A stretch of 64,000 bases of DNA from BOG-908 sp965198825 (GCA_965198825.1 CBDAQB010000001.1:1240001-1304000); one strand, 5' to 3'. Positions 1 through 14,000 are shown, counted from the first letter of the stretch. Made by a program: numbers and translations. Notes: a model not told the origin generated them from the letters alone.

Positions 1-55
1 ATGCAAAAGGGTAGCATTCCCGAAAAATGTTGCTTCTTAGTAAACAGTTGCTAGT

Positions 56-1891
56 GTGCGGCACCTTCGAGACAAGCGGAAATCAGACACAGTGCAACGG
101 CCCGAGATCGATCTGAGGCGCGGCCTCCCTCAGCGCCGACCGGTCGCGTGCCTTGCCGCCCTGGTCAGCATCGGATGGACCTTGGCACCTTATGGCGCGT
201 CTGCGCAAACGCCGCCGCCGCACGGGATAGGGCCTGCTGTGGTGGCGCCGAACGTGGTGCCGCAGGGCTCGCCGCTGAACGGGATCGAGCGGCCGAATGA
301 ACCGACCGTCGCGCCTTCTCTGAAGGGCCAGGCGCCGGTGGCGCCGCCGGTGAATGCCCCCGCGGTGAGCGTGGCCGTGACCGATGCCACCGTCGAAGGA
401 TCCACGGCCTATCCGCCGGGGTTTTTGCAAAGCATCACGGCGGGGTTGACAGGACCTGCGGTGTCCGAGCAGGCGATCGACCAGGCGCGTGTCAATCTGC
501 TGAACCGCTACCGGGCGGATGGCTATATCTATACCACGGTCAATGCGCGGGTGCGTGACGGGCATCTGCGGCTCGTGGTGACTGAGGCGCGCATCGTCGA
601 GGTGAAGCTCGACCGCGACATCGGACCGGCGGGGACGCAGGTGCTGCGCTTCCTGAAGCGGCTGACACGCATGCAGCCGATCGATGTGAAAAAGCTCGAG
701 CGCTATCTGCTGCTGGCGGGCGATGTGCCTGGCGTGACGGTCACGTCGGTGTTGAACCCGTCTGCCGAGGATCCGGGGGCGCTGACCCTGGTGGCGCAGG
801 TGAGGCGGCAGCCTGTCAGCGGCGAACTGAGCGCTGACAACAGGGCTTTCAGGCAGACGGGGCCGGAAGAGCTGCTGGCGCTGGCGGATTTCAACTCGTT
901 CACCAGCCTTGGCGAGCGAACCGAGGTCTCGCTGTTCCACACCTTCAACAACACGGAGACTTTCGGGCAGGCGTCGGAGGAGTTCTTCATCGGCGGCTCC
1001 GGGCTGCGCTTGAAGGTCTATGGCGGCGCGGGCGAGACGGTGCCGTCCGGCAGCCTTCGGGCGCTGGGCTATGACGGCATTACGCGCGTGGGCGGGGTGC
1101 AGGTGACTTACCCGGTCATTCGGACACGCCAGCAGACGCTGAGCGTGGCGGCGTTGTTCGATGCGATCGAGTCGGAGATCGACCTGGCGGCGGGGGCAGG
1201 TCGGTCGACCCGCTCCAGCTTCGACTCGCTGCGCATCCTGCGGGCGACGACCGACTATACCGTGCTCGACACGCTGTTTGGGCCTGCGTTCTCTGCGACC
1301 AGCCTGGCGACGTTGCGCGTGAGCCAAGGGCTGCCGATCCTGGGGGCGTCGCCGAACGGCGACAAGGATGCACCGCGGGTGGGCGAGCGGGTGGATTTCA
1401 CCAAGGTGTCGGGCGAGCTGGACAGGACGCAGACGCTGTTCACCCTGGCGCAGGGGCGCACTTTTGCGCTGAAGCTGGCGGCTGCGGGACAGTATAGCCG
1501 GAACATCCTGCCCCCGGCTGAGAAGTTCTACCTTGGCGGGCCGCATTTCGGGCGAGGCTTCTATTACGGCGAGGTCACGGCCGATTCCGGTCTCGAGACG
1601 ACAGTGGAGCCGCTGTTCGACACGCGGCTCCCGGCGCTGCCTTACATCTCGCTGCCGCTGTCGGCTGAGTTCTATGGCTTTTATGACTGGGGCGAGAGCT
1701 TTTCTAACCTTAAGGAGGACCTCGACCACACAATACGCTCGCTTGGCGGGGGCATGCGGCTGTATATCGGCGATCGTATCGAGGCGGATGTTGAGGGGGT
1801 GTCGCGTTTGACGCGGTCTCCCGATGGCGGGTTCGGGACGTCTCGGCTGAAGTCTTCGGCGGTTTATTGGCAGGTTTTGGGGCGGTTTTAG
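56..1891 (+). CDS. TpsB outer-membrane transporter (ShlB/FhaC/HecB family)
   Basis: Two-partner-secretion pore that should carry the giant exoprotein encoded next door across the outer membrane. An arginine-rich n-region is followed by a hydrophobic stretch ending in ASAQT, which looks like a Sec signal peptide. A proline-rich linker and POTRA-like sequence follow (about residues 110-260, including LLNRYRADGYIYTTVNARV). The rest is a long beta-barrel. The conserved barrel motif GRGFYYGEV...DSG is present near residue 500, and the protein ends in a terminal Phe (VLGRF), as outer-membrane barrels do. Length 611 aa is usual for the family. The start is uncertain: GTG at 56 has no clear ribosome-binding site, and GTG at 92 keeps the whole signal peptide. 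The gene order TpsB then TpsA is the common one. Confidence 0.9.
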   Translation: MRHLRDKRKSDTVQRPEIDLRRGLPQRRPVACLAALVSIGWTLAPYGASAQTPPPHGIGPAVVAPNVVPQGSPLNGIERPNEPTVAPSLKGQAPVAPPVNAPAVSVAVTDATVEGSTAYPPGFLQSITAGLTGPAVSEQAIDQARVNLLNRYRADGYIYTTVNARVRDGHLRLVVTEARIVEVKLDRDIGPAGTQVLRFLKRLTRMQPIDVKKLERYLLLAGDVPGVTVTSVLNPSAEDPGALTLVAQVRRQPVSGELSADNRAFRQTGPEELLALADFNSFTSLGERTEVSLFHTFNNTETFGQASEEFFIGGSGLRLKVYGGAGETVPSGSLRALGYDGITRVGGVQVTYPVIRTRQQTLSVAALFDAIESEIDLAAGAGRSTRSSFDSLRILRATTDYTVLDTLFGPAFSATSLATLRVSQGLPILGASPNGDKDAPRVGERVDFTKVSGELDRTQTLFTLAQGRTFALKLAAAGQYSRNILPPAEKFYLGGPHFGRGFYYGEVTADSGLETTVEPLFDTRLPALPYISLPLSAEFYGFYDWGESFSNLKEDLDHTIRSLGGGMRLYIGDRIEADVEGVSRLTRSPDGGFGTSRLKSSAVYWQVLGRF

Positions 1892-1894
1892 GGG

Positions 1895-2036
1895 AGGAAG
1901 GAAGCAGTTCTTTTTTGAAAAAAAGAACCAAAAAACTTTTGCGACTTTGGGCCCGGCTTGAGGATCTGCCGGGCCCAACAGAATAAAAGTTTTTTGCTTC
2001 TTTTTTGCAAAAAAGAAGTCCTTGCTTCCTCCCTTG
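1895..2036. repeat. Nested inverted repeat element, copy 1
   Basis: Fills the gap between the TpsB stop and the TpsA start. The left arm starts GGGGAGGAAGGAAGCAG and contains TTCTTTTTTGAAAAAAAGAA, itself a perfect hairpin, then CAAAAAACTTTTGCGACTT. The right arm is the approximate reverse complement, ending in GAAGTCCTTGCTTCCTCCC. The arms enclose a GC-rich hairpin. Seven related copies occur in the window, so this is a dispersed family, not a one-off terminator. Confidence 0.9.
1947..1978. terminator. GC-rich hairpin at the core of repeat copy 1
   Basis: TTGGGCCCGGC (1947-1957) pairs perfectly with GCCGGGCCCAA (1968-1978) around a 10-nt loop. T-rich tracts lie on both outer sides, so it could act as a bidirectional intrinsic terminator. 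The T-run is about ten bases after the stem, farther than in a classic terminator. Confidence 0.55.
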
Positions 2037-2054
2037 GGTGGGGCAGTAGATAAA

Positions 2055-5000
2055 ATGGCTAGCACATCGGACAGCGTTCGCGTCGTAGGCCTGCGGCGTT
2101 GCAGCAGAAGTGCTCTGCTCGGCGGCACGGCGCTGCGGGCGGCAGCACTTGTGGTGCTCGCAGCGCCGGCCGCGCGGGCGCAGCTCTCGCCCTCCGCTCA
2201 TCCGATGGGCGGCCAGGTTGTTGGCGGCTCGGCTGCGATTCAGCAGAAGGCCACTGCGACCAATATCACCCAGACGTCCGGGCGCGCTGCGATCGACTGG
2301 CAGAGTTTCAATGTCGGCCGCCAGTCACAGGTGAATTTCAGCCAGCCGAATTCGAAGTCGGTCGTGCTCAACACGGTGGTGGGCCCCAATCCTTCGGAGA
2401 TCGCGGGGCGGATTACAGCAAACGGCGTGGTGGCCGTGGTCAACCAGTCCGGCGTGATCTTCGACAAGGGATCGCAGGTGGATACCGCCGGGCTGATCGT
2501 GTCGGCCGCAGGGATCACGCGGCAGAATTTCATGGCCGGGCACATGGTGTTCGACCAGGCGCCGCATCCTGGCGCCAGCGTGGTGAACAACGGCACGATC
2601 ACCATTCGGCAGGCGGGGCTGGCCGCGCTCGTGGCGCCGCAGGTGGTCAATAACGGGCTGATACAGGCGAAGCTCGGGCGCGTGGTGCTAGGAGGGGCGG
2701 CCACTTACACGCTCGATCTTTACGGCGACGGGCTGCTGGCGCTGAACGTGACAGGGCAGGTCACGCAAGTCACCGTCGGCGGCCGGACCATTCCGGCACT
2801 GGTGACGAATGCGGGAACCATTCTTGCCGATGGCGGCAGCGTGGTTCTGAATGCGTCAGCGGCGGACGGGCTGATCCGGACGCTCGTGGAAGCGGGCGGC
2901 ACGATTGCCGCGAACAGCGTCGGCAACCAGGCTGGGCGCGTTCTGGTGCAGGGTGTCGGCGGGTCGGTGGACATCGCCGGTGCGGTTTCTGCCAGCGGCC
3001 TTGCGAAGAACACCAGCGGCGGCACTGTCGTTGCCAATGCGACCGGTAGCGTCAGCGTGGATGCTGGCGCGCATGTAGATGCGTCGGGACAATCGGGCGG
3101 CGGGCTGATCGCCTTGGGCACGACGGCAGCACGTGCGCGTTCGCCCTACGCGGCCGCTTCGATGACGGCGCAGTCCACGAATGTGGCGGCAGGAGCACGC
3201 ATTTCGGCGAACGCGGCGAGACGCGGGCACGGCGGTCAGGTGACCTTGCTCTCGTCTGGGACGACGTCGCTTGGCGGTGTCATTACAGTTCTAGGTGGCG
3301 CCGTTTCAGGCAGCGGCGGTTCGGTCGAGATTTCGGGCGAGCAGGTTCCTCTGACAGGTCTCGTCGATGCGAGGGCGCCGCATGGCCGCGCGGGTGGCCT
3401 GCTGATCGATCCGCTTGGCGTCGTTGTTGCCGACAAGAAGCCTGATGCGGCGCATCTCGGTACGGCGACGTATTTTTCTCCTGCGACACTGCAGGGCCAG
3501 CACGCTAATGTCACGCTGACGTCTTCGACCGGTGATATCGATTTCGCCTATAGCGGAACGACCACGGCCAACACGCTGGCGCTTGGCAGTTTCGGGCTGA
3601 CGGTGACCACCAGCCAGAATATCAATATCGACAACGGCTTTTCCATCAGCGCCGGCGCCGTGCAGTTTGGCGCTTCGACCGGCGTGACGTTCGGCGCCAA
3701 TACGGGCACGTCCCTGGGCCTTGTTACTGCAGGCTCATCGGCGCCATCGTTCCTGTCCGGCAGCACCGTCAGCATCAACGCTGGTTCTAGCAATGTCGAT
3801 CTCGCGGCCGCGACGATCACTGCCGGGACGTCACTCGCGCTGAATTCCACGTTGGGCAACATCACCGGCAGCGGTGTGCTGACGGCACCGTTGCTGACGT
3901 CAGCGGCTGCAACCGGGATTTCGCTGACAGGCAGCAATGTCATCGGCTCGACAGGCATTGTCAGCACAGGAGCTGGTGACGTCGCCATCGCCGACAGCGG
4001 CGCTCTGACTATCGGCGGGGCGATCACCACAGGGTTGCTCGGCGGCAACATCAGTATCGGGACAGGCGGCACGTTGACGATCGGCGCTGCCTTGATGGCT
4101 GGCGCGACCCATACGGTGTCGCTGAACGCGAGTGCCGGCGACATCGTCGAGACGGTCGGCGGTGGCATCGTCGCGGGCCTGCTGACGGGCGGTGCGGCGG
4201 CTGGATCGGCGAGCCTGGATGTCGGCAACACCATCGGCGCAATCGGCGCTTTTTCGGTGGCGCATGATCTTTCGTTTGCCAATGGCGCGGCAATCCATGT
4301 CACTGGCAACGTGCACGCCGGGGGTGTGCTTTCGCTTGCCGCGGGAGGGCTTACGCATGGCCTGACGGTCGATGCCGGAGACACCGTGAGCGCAGTCGGT
4401 TCGATCGTGCTGGAGGCGGACAGCTTCGCCATTTCCGGGAGCGTCAGCACCACGGGACTGATAGCCTTGAGCCGGGTGACGGCAGGCGGCTATGCGCTGA
4501 CCGGCGCGCTGGACAGTTTCGGCGGCGGCGGCCTGACGGGGTTTTCAGCAGGCACGATCGCGCTAGGTTCGCTTGATGGCATTCAGAACAACACGCTGAC
4601 CACGTCGGTGACGTTGGGCGAAAATCTCGGCAGCAGCGCGCTCACGCTGGGGCTGTTCGCGAGCGGCACCGTGCTGCAGACCGGCGGTAATATCACGGCG
4701 GCGACCGTCGAGGGCCTGGCAGGCAGCAACATCCAGTTGGCCAGCGCGGGGAATTCCATTGCCGGCCTGGGACCGCTCGTCAGCAGCGGCGGCTCCATCA
4801 ACATCGCCGATAATCATCAACTCACCACGACAGGAAGCGTGTCGGCCAGCAACGGGCTGACGATCGGGGTGACGGGGGCCGGTAACCAGCTCACGCTCGC
4901 CAACAATGTCGTAGGCGCGTCCGTCACGCTGTCTGCGCCCGGGCAGGTGACGCAGAGCGCCGGCACCATCGAGGCGACTTCGGGCAATGTCAGCCTGACA

Positions 5001-8000
5001 TCGCAGAACGCTGGTGTGCTTTTCGAAGGCATCTTGCAGGCGAGTTCCGGACTAGTGTCGCTGAACGCGGGATTGTCCATCGCCGATCTCTCCGGGGCCA
5101 GCGTTCAGGGCAGGATCGTCTCCACGTCGCTGTTCGGCACCGCGGCGAATGGCGCCATCGTTATCGACAATGGCACGAACGGTTTTGGGACCGTCACTGG
5201 CCTGACCAGCAACGGCAACATCTCGCTGGGCGACGCGAGCGGGTTTGTGGTCAACGGATCCATTGCGGGTGGCGCTGTGTCGCTGAACTCGGGCGGAGTG
5301 ATTTCGCAGACGGGCGGGTCGCTGACTGCAACTTCCTTGACGGGGTCGGCACAGGCGGGAGTGTCGTTCGCGTTGGCCGGCAACAATGTCGGCACGCTGA
5401 ACAACTTTACGTCCAACGGATTTACGCTCGTGCAGGCCACCGGGCTGAGCGTATCCGGCACGGTGAACGCGGGATCTGCAGCCACGCTCTCCACAGGCGC
5501 TTCGGCATTGACGATCCCTGGCAGCATCGATGCGACAAGCGTGAGCCTGACGGCGGCCAGCGTCGGCGAAACCGGGTCGCTCACGGCAGGCACCTTGGAC
5601 GGGACGATCACCAACGGGGCGACGCTGACCGGCAGCAACGCAGTCGGCACGCTTGGCAATTTCAGCGCCGGCAGCTTCGTGTTCAAGGATGGCACCGGTT
5701 TTGCGCTTGCAGGAAACCTGGTTGCGACGTCGGCGAGCCTCGCTTCGGCGGGGACCATCAGCCAGGCGAGCGGCGGCATTACGGCGACTTCGCTGACGGG
5801 ATCGGCTGTTTCCAGCGTGTCGCTCACCAGCGCTGCGAACAGCATCACCAATTTGGGCAGTTTCACGTCGACTGGCGGGTTTGCGCTGTGGGATGCGCCG
5901 TCGGTGACGGTGACCGGCGCCGTGAACACGAGCGGCGGGGCGCTGGTGCTTCATGCGAAGACTGTCGATGTGACGGCGGCGGGAACGCTGACCGATATCG
6001 CGGGCACCATTTCGCTCGCGGCCGACACGCTGACTTTGGCAGGCAACGTCACCACCGGAGCGCACCAAGGGTTGGTGGGGATCACGCTGATCGACGCTGG
6101 AACCTTGACGATTTCGGCGGGCGGCCTGCCGACAGTCACGACAGGCACCCTGGCGATCGGCAGCCTGGATGGGGTCACTGCATCTGGCAGCGTGACAGGC
6201 ATCGTGCTCGACAGCGCGCCGACCGGACCTGACACGCTGGCGGTGTTCACATCCGGCACTCTGACCGCCGTCGCAGGCATTTCGGTGGGCACCTTGTCCG
6301 GCAGCGTCGGTGTGGCCGATTTCGCCGGGACGGATACGATCACCACGTTGCGGAATTTCGCCGTCACCGGCGGCGGGCTGACGTTGCATGACGCAAACGG
6401 CCTGATCCTGGCTGGATCGATCGATGTCGCGGGGGCTACGAATTTGACGGCCGCCGGTAATCTCACCGAGCGGGCCGGCGGCAATTATTCAGGCGCGTTG
6501 ACGGCGACGTCGCTGACCGGCTCGGCGAGCGGATTGATCGATCTGGGCGATGCCTCGAACAGCATCGGATCGGTCGGCAATCTGACTGCGACCGCAGGGC
6601 CTTTGACCCTGACCGATGCGGCGTCGCTGAGCGTCACCGGCAGCGTCGCGTCGGGTGGCGACATGACGATTGCAGTGACCGGCGCGTCGCATGGGCTTAG
6701 CCTGGTTGCCGGGAGCGTTCTCGCGCCAGTGGGCAATCTCGCCTTGAGCGCCGCTGGTGCGATCGATCAGGCGGCGGGTGCTAGCCTTTCCGCGGATACG
6801 CTGACTGCGACCGGCGGCGGCAGTGTTTCGCTTGTGGGAAGCAACACGGTGGTCACGCTCGGCAGCTCCGGGGCGGCTACGTCTTTCGTGTTCGATGATG
6901 GCCGCGCGCTGACCGTGGCGGCCAATGCCGATGTGGCCGCTGGCAGTGTCACCTTGTCGGCAAACGGCAAGCTGACGCAGCTTGCCGGGAGCGGGGCGGG
7001 GCTTGGCACGATCAGCGCGACCTCGGGCAATATCAGCCTGACTTCGATCACGTCAGGCATTGCTTTCGGCGGCACTCTGGCGGCGAGCCAGGGTGTTGCG
7101 TTCGCGGCGCTCACCAGCGCTGTGGTGGAGAACGACGGCACGGTGGAGGGGGTGATCTCCGCCGGGTTGATGGGCGGCACTGCGCGGTCCTTTGCCCTGG
7201 CTGGCGCGAACAGCGTCGGCACGCTCAGCGGTCTGCATGCGACAGCCGGCACCCTCTCGTTCGACGATACGCCGCCGGCCGGCACGGTGACTGTGACTGG
7301 GGTTTCGGGCAGCGGCAGCGTGGCAATCGATCTTGCAGGCAACGGCAGCGTGCTCGATCTGACCGGCGCGCTGAGCGGTGTTGCGGTGGAGCTGACGGCC
7401 CCTGGCGGGATCAGTCAAAGCGCCGGCAGTATTACGGCGACGACGGTGGCGTTCTCAGCCAGCCATGGCGCGGTATCGATCACCGGCGCGAGCAATGCAG
7501 TCGGCACGCTGCTGACATCGACGGCCTCTGGCAATATCGCGTTTTCGGACTCCACTGGCCTTGCTGTGACAGGCGTGGTGACGGCGGGGAGTGCAGGGAC
7601 GCCAGCGTCGCTGGCGCTGAGCGCGCCTGCTCTGACGGTTGCGACCGGGACGCTTTCGGCGCCTGATGGGACCATTACTCTGGCGACCGATACGCTGACC
7701 CTTGGCGGCGTGGTGACCACAGGCGCCGGGACAGGACTGGTCGGCATCGATAGCTTCGCAGGGTCGGTGCTGACGATCGGCGCAGGCGCGTTCAATGGGG
7801 TTTCTACCGGCATTCTCGCGCTCGGCAGCCTCAACGGGACGTCGGCTTCAGGGCATGTGGTCGAGATCGATATCAATGGGGCGCTGGATCTCAGCAGTGC
7901 CGCGCCGACGCTCGGGTTGTTCACGACGGCGGCGGGAACGGTCACGTCGGCGACCGGCATTCGCGCTGGCACGGTGATCGGTCATGCGGGGACCGTGAGC

Positions 8001-11000
8001 CTGACAGGCAATAATCAGATTTCCACGCTTGCGAGTTTCACCGCGGTGGGCGGGTTCACGCTCGACCAGCCGGGGAGCCTCGATGTCGTGGGGCCGGTCG
8101 ATGGGGCGGCGAACACCAGCATCGTGCTGAGCAATGCGGCGTCCGTGCTGACGATCGCTGGCAGCGTGACGGGGGCGACGACCCACCTTGGTGGGGCGAC
8201 TATCGACATTCCCGGGACCGTGACTGCGAGCACTTTGCTGGATCTGATGGGAAGCAATCTCGTTAGCGAGACAGGGACGATCACGGCAGGGACGCTGACG
8301 GGGGACGGCGCTTTCTCGGTCGGCCTGTCAGGCACAGGCGCCGGCGCTGCGAACTCGAACAAGATCGGCACGCTCGGGAATTTCACCGCGGATGGCGGTT
8401 TCTCGCTGGTGGATGCAGAGGGTTTGGCGATTACCGGCAGCCTGGTTTCTGCCGGAACCGCCAATTTGAGCATCTTCGGCACGCTCGACGGGCATGCCGG
8501 ATCGCTGCAGGTCGGTACTTTGTCCGGCAGTGCGACAGGCAGTGCGTCGCTGACTGGCAGCAACAATATCGGGACTTTGAACGGGTTCTCCGCCGATGGG
8601 TTGACGCTCGATGACGGCGGGGCGCTGTCGCTCGCCGGCGTCATCGATGGCGCAGGCTCACTGTCGGTTACGTCTGCGGGATCGCTCTCCCTGCTCGGCA
8701 ATGCGGCGCTGACCGGGTCGGTAACGGCCCTTCAGGGCGCGGGCATCGACATTGCGCTGGGGGGATCGGTGACGGCGCCGACGTCGCTCAGCCTGAGCAC
8801 GACGCTGGGCGGCGCGATCACCGAAGAGGGCAGCATCAGCACTGGCAGCCTCACCGGCAGCAGCGGCACAGGGGTGACGCGCCTGACGGGCGTGGGCAAT
8901 GCCATCAAGGCGCTAGGCAATTTCCTCTCCGGCGCCTTCTCGCTCAGCCAGACGGGTTCGCTCAGCGTGGCGGGGACGTTGAACTCCGCGGCGACGACGC
9001 TGTCGGTAGGCTCGCTTGGCATTTCAGGCGCTATCGTCAGTTCCTCGGATGTCGATCTGGTTTCGGGTAGCTTCATTACCGAGACGGGCGCGATCACCGC
9101 GGCTTCGCTGTCGGGCAGTGCTGTCGGCGATGCGGCGCTGACAGGCACGAACAGGGTCGGCGTGTTGGGTAATTTCACCGCCGGGAGCATCGAGTTTGAC
9201 GACGGCATCAGCGTGGCGGTGAACGGCAGCGTGTTGGGCACGACGTCGGTCATGATGACGCTGACAGGAACGGGCGCTGGGGCGGGAACCCTGACGGTCG
9301 CGGCGCCAGGCCGCATCACCGGCAGTGCCATGGTTCTCAATGCGGCCGACATCGATGTGCTTGGCGTTATCGATGCGGCGGCTTCGCTCGATCTCATTGC
9401 GTCGGGGTCGGTGAACGAGCCGGCAAGCGGCAGCATCACCACCTCCATCCTGAGCGCGGACGTGGGCGGCAGCCTGAGCCTGAATGGTGCGGCGAACCTG
9501 ATCGGCTCACTCGGCAACATTACCTCGCCTGGCGGATTTACCTATAGCCAGCTAGGCAGCTTGACGATTGCAGGCACGATCAGCGGCGGCAGTTTCGCGA
9601 CCATCACCTCCGGCGACCTGCTGACCGTGGCGGCGACCGGCAGCATTACGTCTGCGAGCACCAGCCTGACTGGGAGCGCCATTTCCATCGCCGGCACGGT
9701 CACAGGAACGCCGCTCGTTTCGCTGACGGCGACCGTTGGGACCATCGACGAGGTTGCGGCGACCGGGTCGGTGAATGCTGGCACGTTGGTCGGGTCGGCG
9801 AGCGGCGGCGCGACGCTGCTCGGCGTCAACAGCATCACCACGCTTGGCGTTTTCACGGCCGCCAGCCTCGATCTGCTGGATACGGGCGGGTTGAGCGTCG
9901 GCGGCAAGCAGACGATCACAGGCGGCATTGCTTTGTCCGCGGGATCGATCACCGTAGGCGCGGTCATCGATGCATCGAGCGCCACGCTGACGAGTGCCGG
10001 CACCATTGCCGAAGTCGGCGCGGGCAGCATCGATGCCAATTCGCTGACAGGCAGCAGCACGGGCAATGCCGTGTTCGGCGGTGCCAACCTCATCGGCACG
10101 CTGAGCGGTTTCACGGCGGCTGATTTCTCGCTTCAGGATGGCGAGGCGCTGGATGTCACTGGTGCGCTGAAGGCGGCAACGATTTCGCTGGCTGCGACGA
10201 AGCTGCAGATCGATGGGGCGATTACCGCAACGGGCGCTGCCGGCCTGCTGACTTTGACGGCACAAGGCGACGCGACGCCTGGCGACGGGACGATCGACGA
10301 GGCGGCTACCGGCAGCATCACCGCCGCCACGCTGACAGGCAGCGCCCAGGGCAGCGCCAGCCTGGTCGGGGTGAACAGCATTACGACGCTGGGGAATTTC
10401 TCGGCGGCACCGCTGACCTGGGACAACGCCACGGGGCTGACGATTGCGAGCGGCGCGACTGTCAGCGGCAGCTATACGCCGGCGGGCGGAAAAGCCGTCA
10501 CCGGGGCTGTTACGCTGGCGATCGGCGGGACGCTGGCGATCGACGGCATTCTTGATGTCACGGGCGAGAACCTCGACATCGCGGCGACCCAGGTTACGGA
10601 AACCGGCCGGGTCATCGCTGGCTCGCTGACTGGCACAACGACGGGGTCAACCAGCCTCACCACCACGACCAACGCCATTTCCTCGGTCGGGTCATTCACG
10701 GCGGATGGGTTCAGCCTCGTCGATGCGGTGACGTTGCTCGACGTTGCGGGGCCGCTGCAGGGTGGGACGAGCGTTTCCATCAGTGATCTCGGCACGCAGC
10801 CTGCGACAGGCAACCTGCTGGTTTCAGGGTCCGTCGACGCAACCGCGGTTACGCTGCATGCGGATCAGTCTCTGTCCATTACAGGGAGCATTGCGGCACC
10901 TGCGACGCTGGCGGTAAGCGCCGGCACTGGCGCGAACACTGGAACGCTGAGCGAGACCGGCAGCATCATCACAGGCACGCTCAGCGGCAACGTGCAGGGT

Positions 11001-14000
11001 GTCGCGGACCTTGGCGGCAACGGGTTCAACAGCATCACGACGCTGGGGAGCTTTACGGCGACTGGCGGGCTGACTCTGATCGATAATTCGGCGCTGACTA
11101 TCGTGGGGCCGATCGTCAGCGGGCCTTTCCTCAGTATCTCGACGACGGCTTCGCTCACCATCGGCGACATCACCGGTGGGACGGTCGCCTTCGGCGGCAG
11201 CTTCATCACCATCGACGGCACCGTCGATGCAACATCGAGCCTGGCGCTGAGGGCTTCGGGTGCGACGGCACATGGCGTGTTCACGCCGGGCACCATCAGC
11301 GAGGTGGCTGGCGGCGCGATCTTGACGCCGCTGTTTGCCGCCTCGGCCGCTGGCGACATCGATGTGAGCCTGCCAGGGGTGAACAAGATTGCCGCCATCG
11401 GCACGATCTCGGCCGGCGGGCTGCAGTTCGCCGATACCGAGGATCTGGCTATCACGGGGCCGATCGTCAGCAGCGCCGGTGCTACGCTCACCGATGCGGG
11501 GCATGGGATCAGCGTCAGCGGATCGATCACCGCTACGGACGCCGCGCTCACGGCGGGCGACATCACCGTTGCAGGCATGATCGATGGATCCTCCGCCATT
11601 TCGCTCGTGGCGTCCGCGGCAGGAACGGCGCATGGCACGATTTTGGAGACAGGCGCGCTCATCACGCCATCGCTCACCGGCAGCGCCTCTGGGAGTGCGA
11701 GCTTCCTGAGTGCGACGGGCGCGAATGCCATCGACAATGTGAGCGGCTTCAGCGCCGCCGGGCTTTCGCTGAACGACTCTGTCGCTTTGACGACGACAGG
11801 CACCGTTTCGGGCGGCAATACACTGTCGCTTGCCGCGGCGATGCTGACGCTGGCCGGCATCATCGAAGCCACGGGCGTGACGCTCGATGCAAACGCCGGA
11901 ACCCTGAGCGAAATGGGCTCGGGGGCGATCTCCGCCACCAGCCTGAACGGCAGCGCATCCGGTGCGGTGGTGCTCGGCGGCGCGAACTCTCTCATCAATC
12001 TTGGCAGCTTTACGGCTGACGGGTTCACGCTGAACGACAAGACGGGCTTGACCATCGGAGGGCCGCTCGCGGGCGGCCCAAGCGTCAATCTCACGGCGAC
12101 GGCGCTGAGCATTCCCGGCACGATCACCGCGACCGTGCTGGCGCTTTCGATCGGCGGCACTCTGTCGGAGACCGGGTCTGTCGATGTCACGTCGCTCACC
12201 GGCAGCGTGGGCGCCGCTGCGGACTTTACCGGCAGCAACAGCATCGCAACGCTCGGCAACTTCACCGCGGCGTCGCTCGTGCTCGATGACACGGCGAGCC
12301 TGCAGGTGGCGGGCACCGTCGTCAGCCCGGCGACGACTTTGGTCGCAGCCAACATTGATGTTCCCGGCTTGATAAACGCCACCGACCTGGTGCTGACATC
12401 CTCCGGCAGCATTTCGGAAGCCGGCACGCTGCTGGTGTCCGGCACGCTGAGCGGCAGTGCAGCGGGAAGCGTGACCCTGACCGGTGCGGCGTTCTCCAAC
12501 GATGTCGCCACTCTCGGCAGTTTCACCGCCGCCGGTTTGACGCTGAACGACGGCGCGGCTTTGCGTGTGGCCGGTCCGGTGGACGGCATGGCGCGTGTCG
12601 TCATCGACGACAGCGCCGGGCTGACAGTCGCCGGTGCCTTGAACGGCGATGTGACGACGCTCACAGCGGCGTCGTTCGACGTCCCCGGCACGATCACCGC
12701 GGCTACGTCGCTCGCGCTCTCCATAGGCGGCACGATTGCGGCGCCGGGCAGCATCAGCACGGCGCTGCTCAGCGGAACGGCAGGTGGCAGCGCGTCCTTC
12801 TCCGGCAGCAACAGCATCGCAAACGTCGGGCCGTTCACGGCGGCAGGGTTCACGCTGAACGATACGCCCGACCTGGTGGTCGTAGGCGCCATCGACGGCG
12901 GTTCCTCGGTGACCATCACCGATGCAGGCGCGCTGACGGTCGCATCGAGCATTGCCGGCGCTTCTACCAGCCTGACCGCTGCGGCCATCGATGTTCCGGG
13001 CAGCATTGCGGCGACTACGCTCGCGCTGACCAGTACCTCGGGCGGCATGACCGAGGCGGGCAGCATCAGTGCCGGGACGTTGACTGGCGCCGCCGCGACA
13101 AGCGCCAGCCTGACTGGCGCAAACAGCATCGCAACGCTCGGCGATTTTACCGCTGCAAACGGGTTCATTCTAAACGACGCCTCTGGCCTTGCTGTCACCG
13201 GCACTTTGTCCGGCGGCCCGTCGGTGACCATTGCCGATGCGAGCACCTTGTCGGTCGCCGGAAGCATCGCAGGCGATACGACGACGCTGAGCGCCACCAG
13301 CATCGACAATGCCGGCAGCATCACCGCGGCCGACGCGTTGGCGCTTACCGCGAGCGCCGGCGGCATCACATCTTCCGGCAGCATCAGCACAGCGTTGCTG
13401 TCCGGCAGCTCTACCGGGACTGCGGCTTTCACTGGCAGCAACCGCATTGCGGTCCTGGGTAACTTCATCGCGTCGGGTTTTGCTCTGTTGCGCGACAGCG
13501 TGGCGCTGGCGGTCAGCGGTGTGGTTCAGGCTGGGAATACGGCGGTGATTTCGAGCGACGGGTCGCTCGGCGTCGGCGGGAGCATCACCGGGAGCACGGT
13601 GGCGCTGAGCGGCACATCCATCGGCGTCACAGGCGCGATCGTGGCGCCGGCGGAACTGCAGGTGACTGCAACGGCGGGTGATTTCATCAGCACAGGCAGC
13701 ATCAAGACGGCACTGCTCGACGGCAGCGCCTCCGGCAACAGCTCCATCACAGGGGTCAATGCCGTCGGCGAGATCGGAGCACTGACGAGCGCCAACTTTA
13801 CGCTCGTGAACGGCATCGATCTTACGATTGCCGGACCGCTTGAGGGCGGCGCCTCGGTGATCGTTTCCGACAGCGGTGCGCTGGCGGTTACCGGTTCGGT
13901 GACCGGCAGCGTCACGTCCTTGTCGGCTTCTTCCATTGATATTCCCGGCAGCATCGTGGCGCCTACGAGCCTGGCGATGACGTCGGCCGGCGGTATCACC

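Noticed and set aside
83..2128. Long minus-strand open frame opposite the TpsB gene
   Set aside because: Arginine- and proline-rich mirror of a GC-rich gene, no family motif; TpsB on the other strand is certain.
10865..13468. Long minus-strand frame opposite the tpsA repeats
   Set aside because: Low-complexity complement of the repeat region; tpsA is one uninterrupted gene there.
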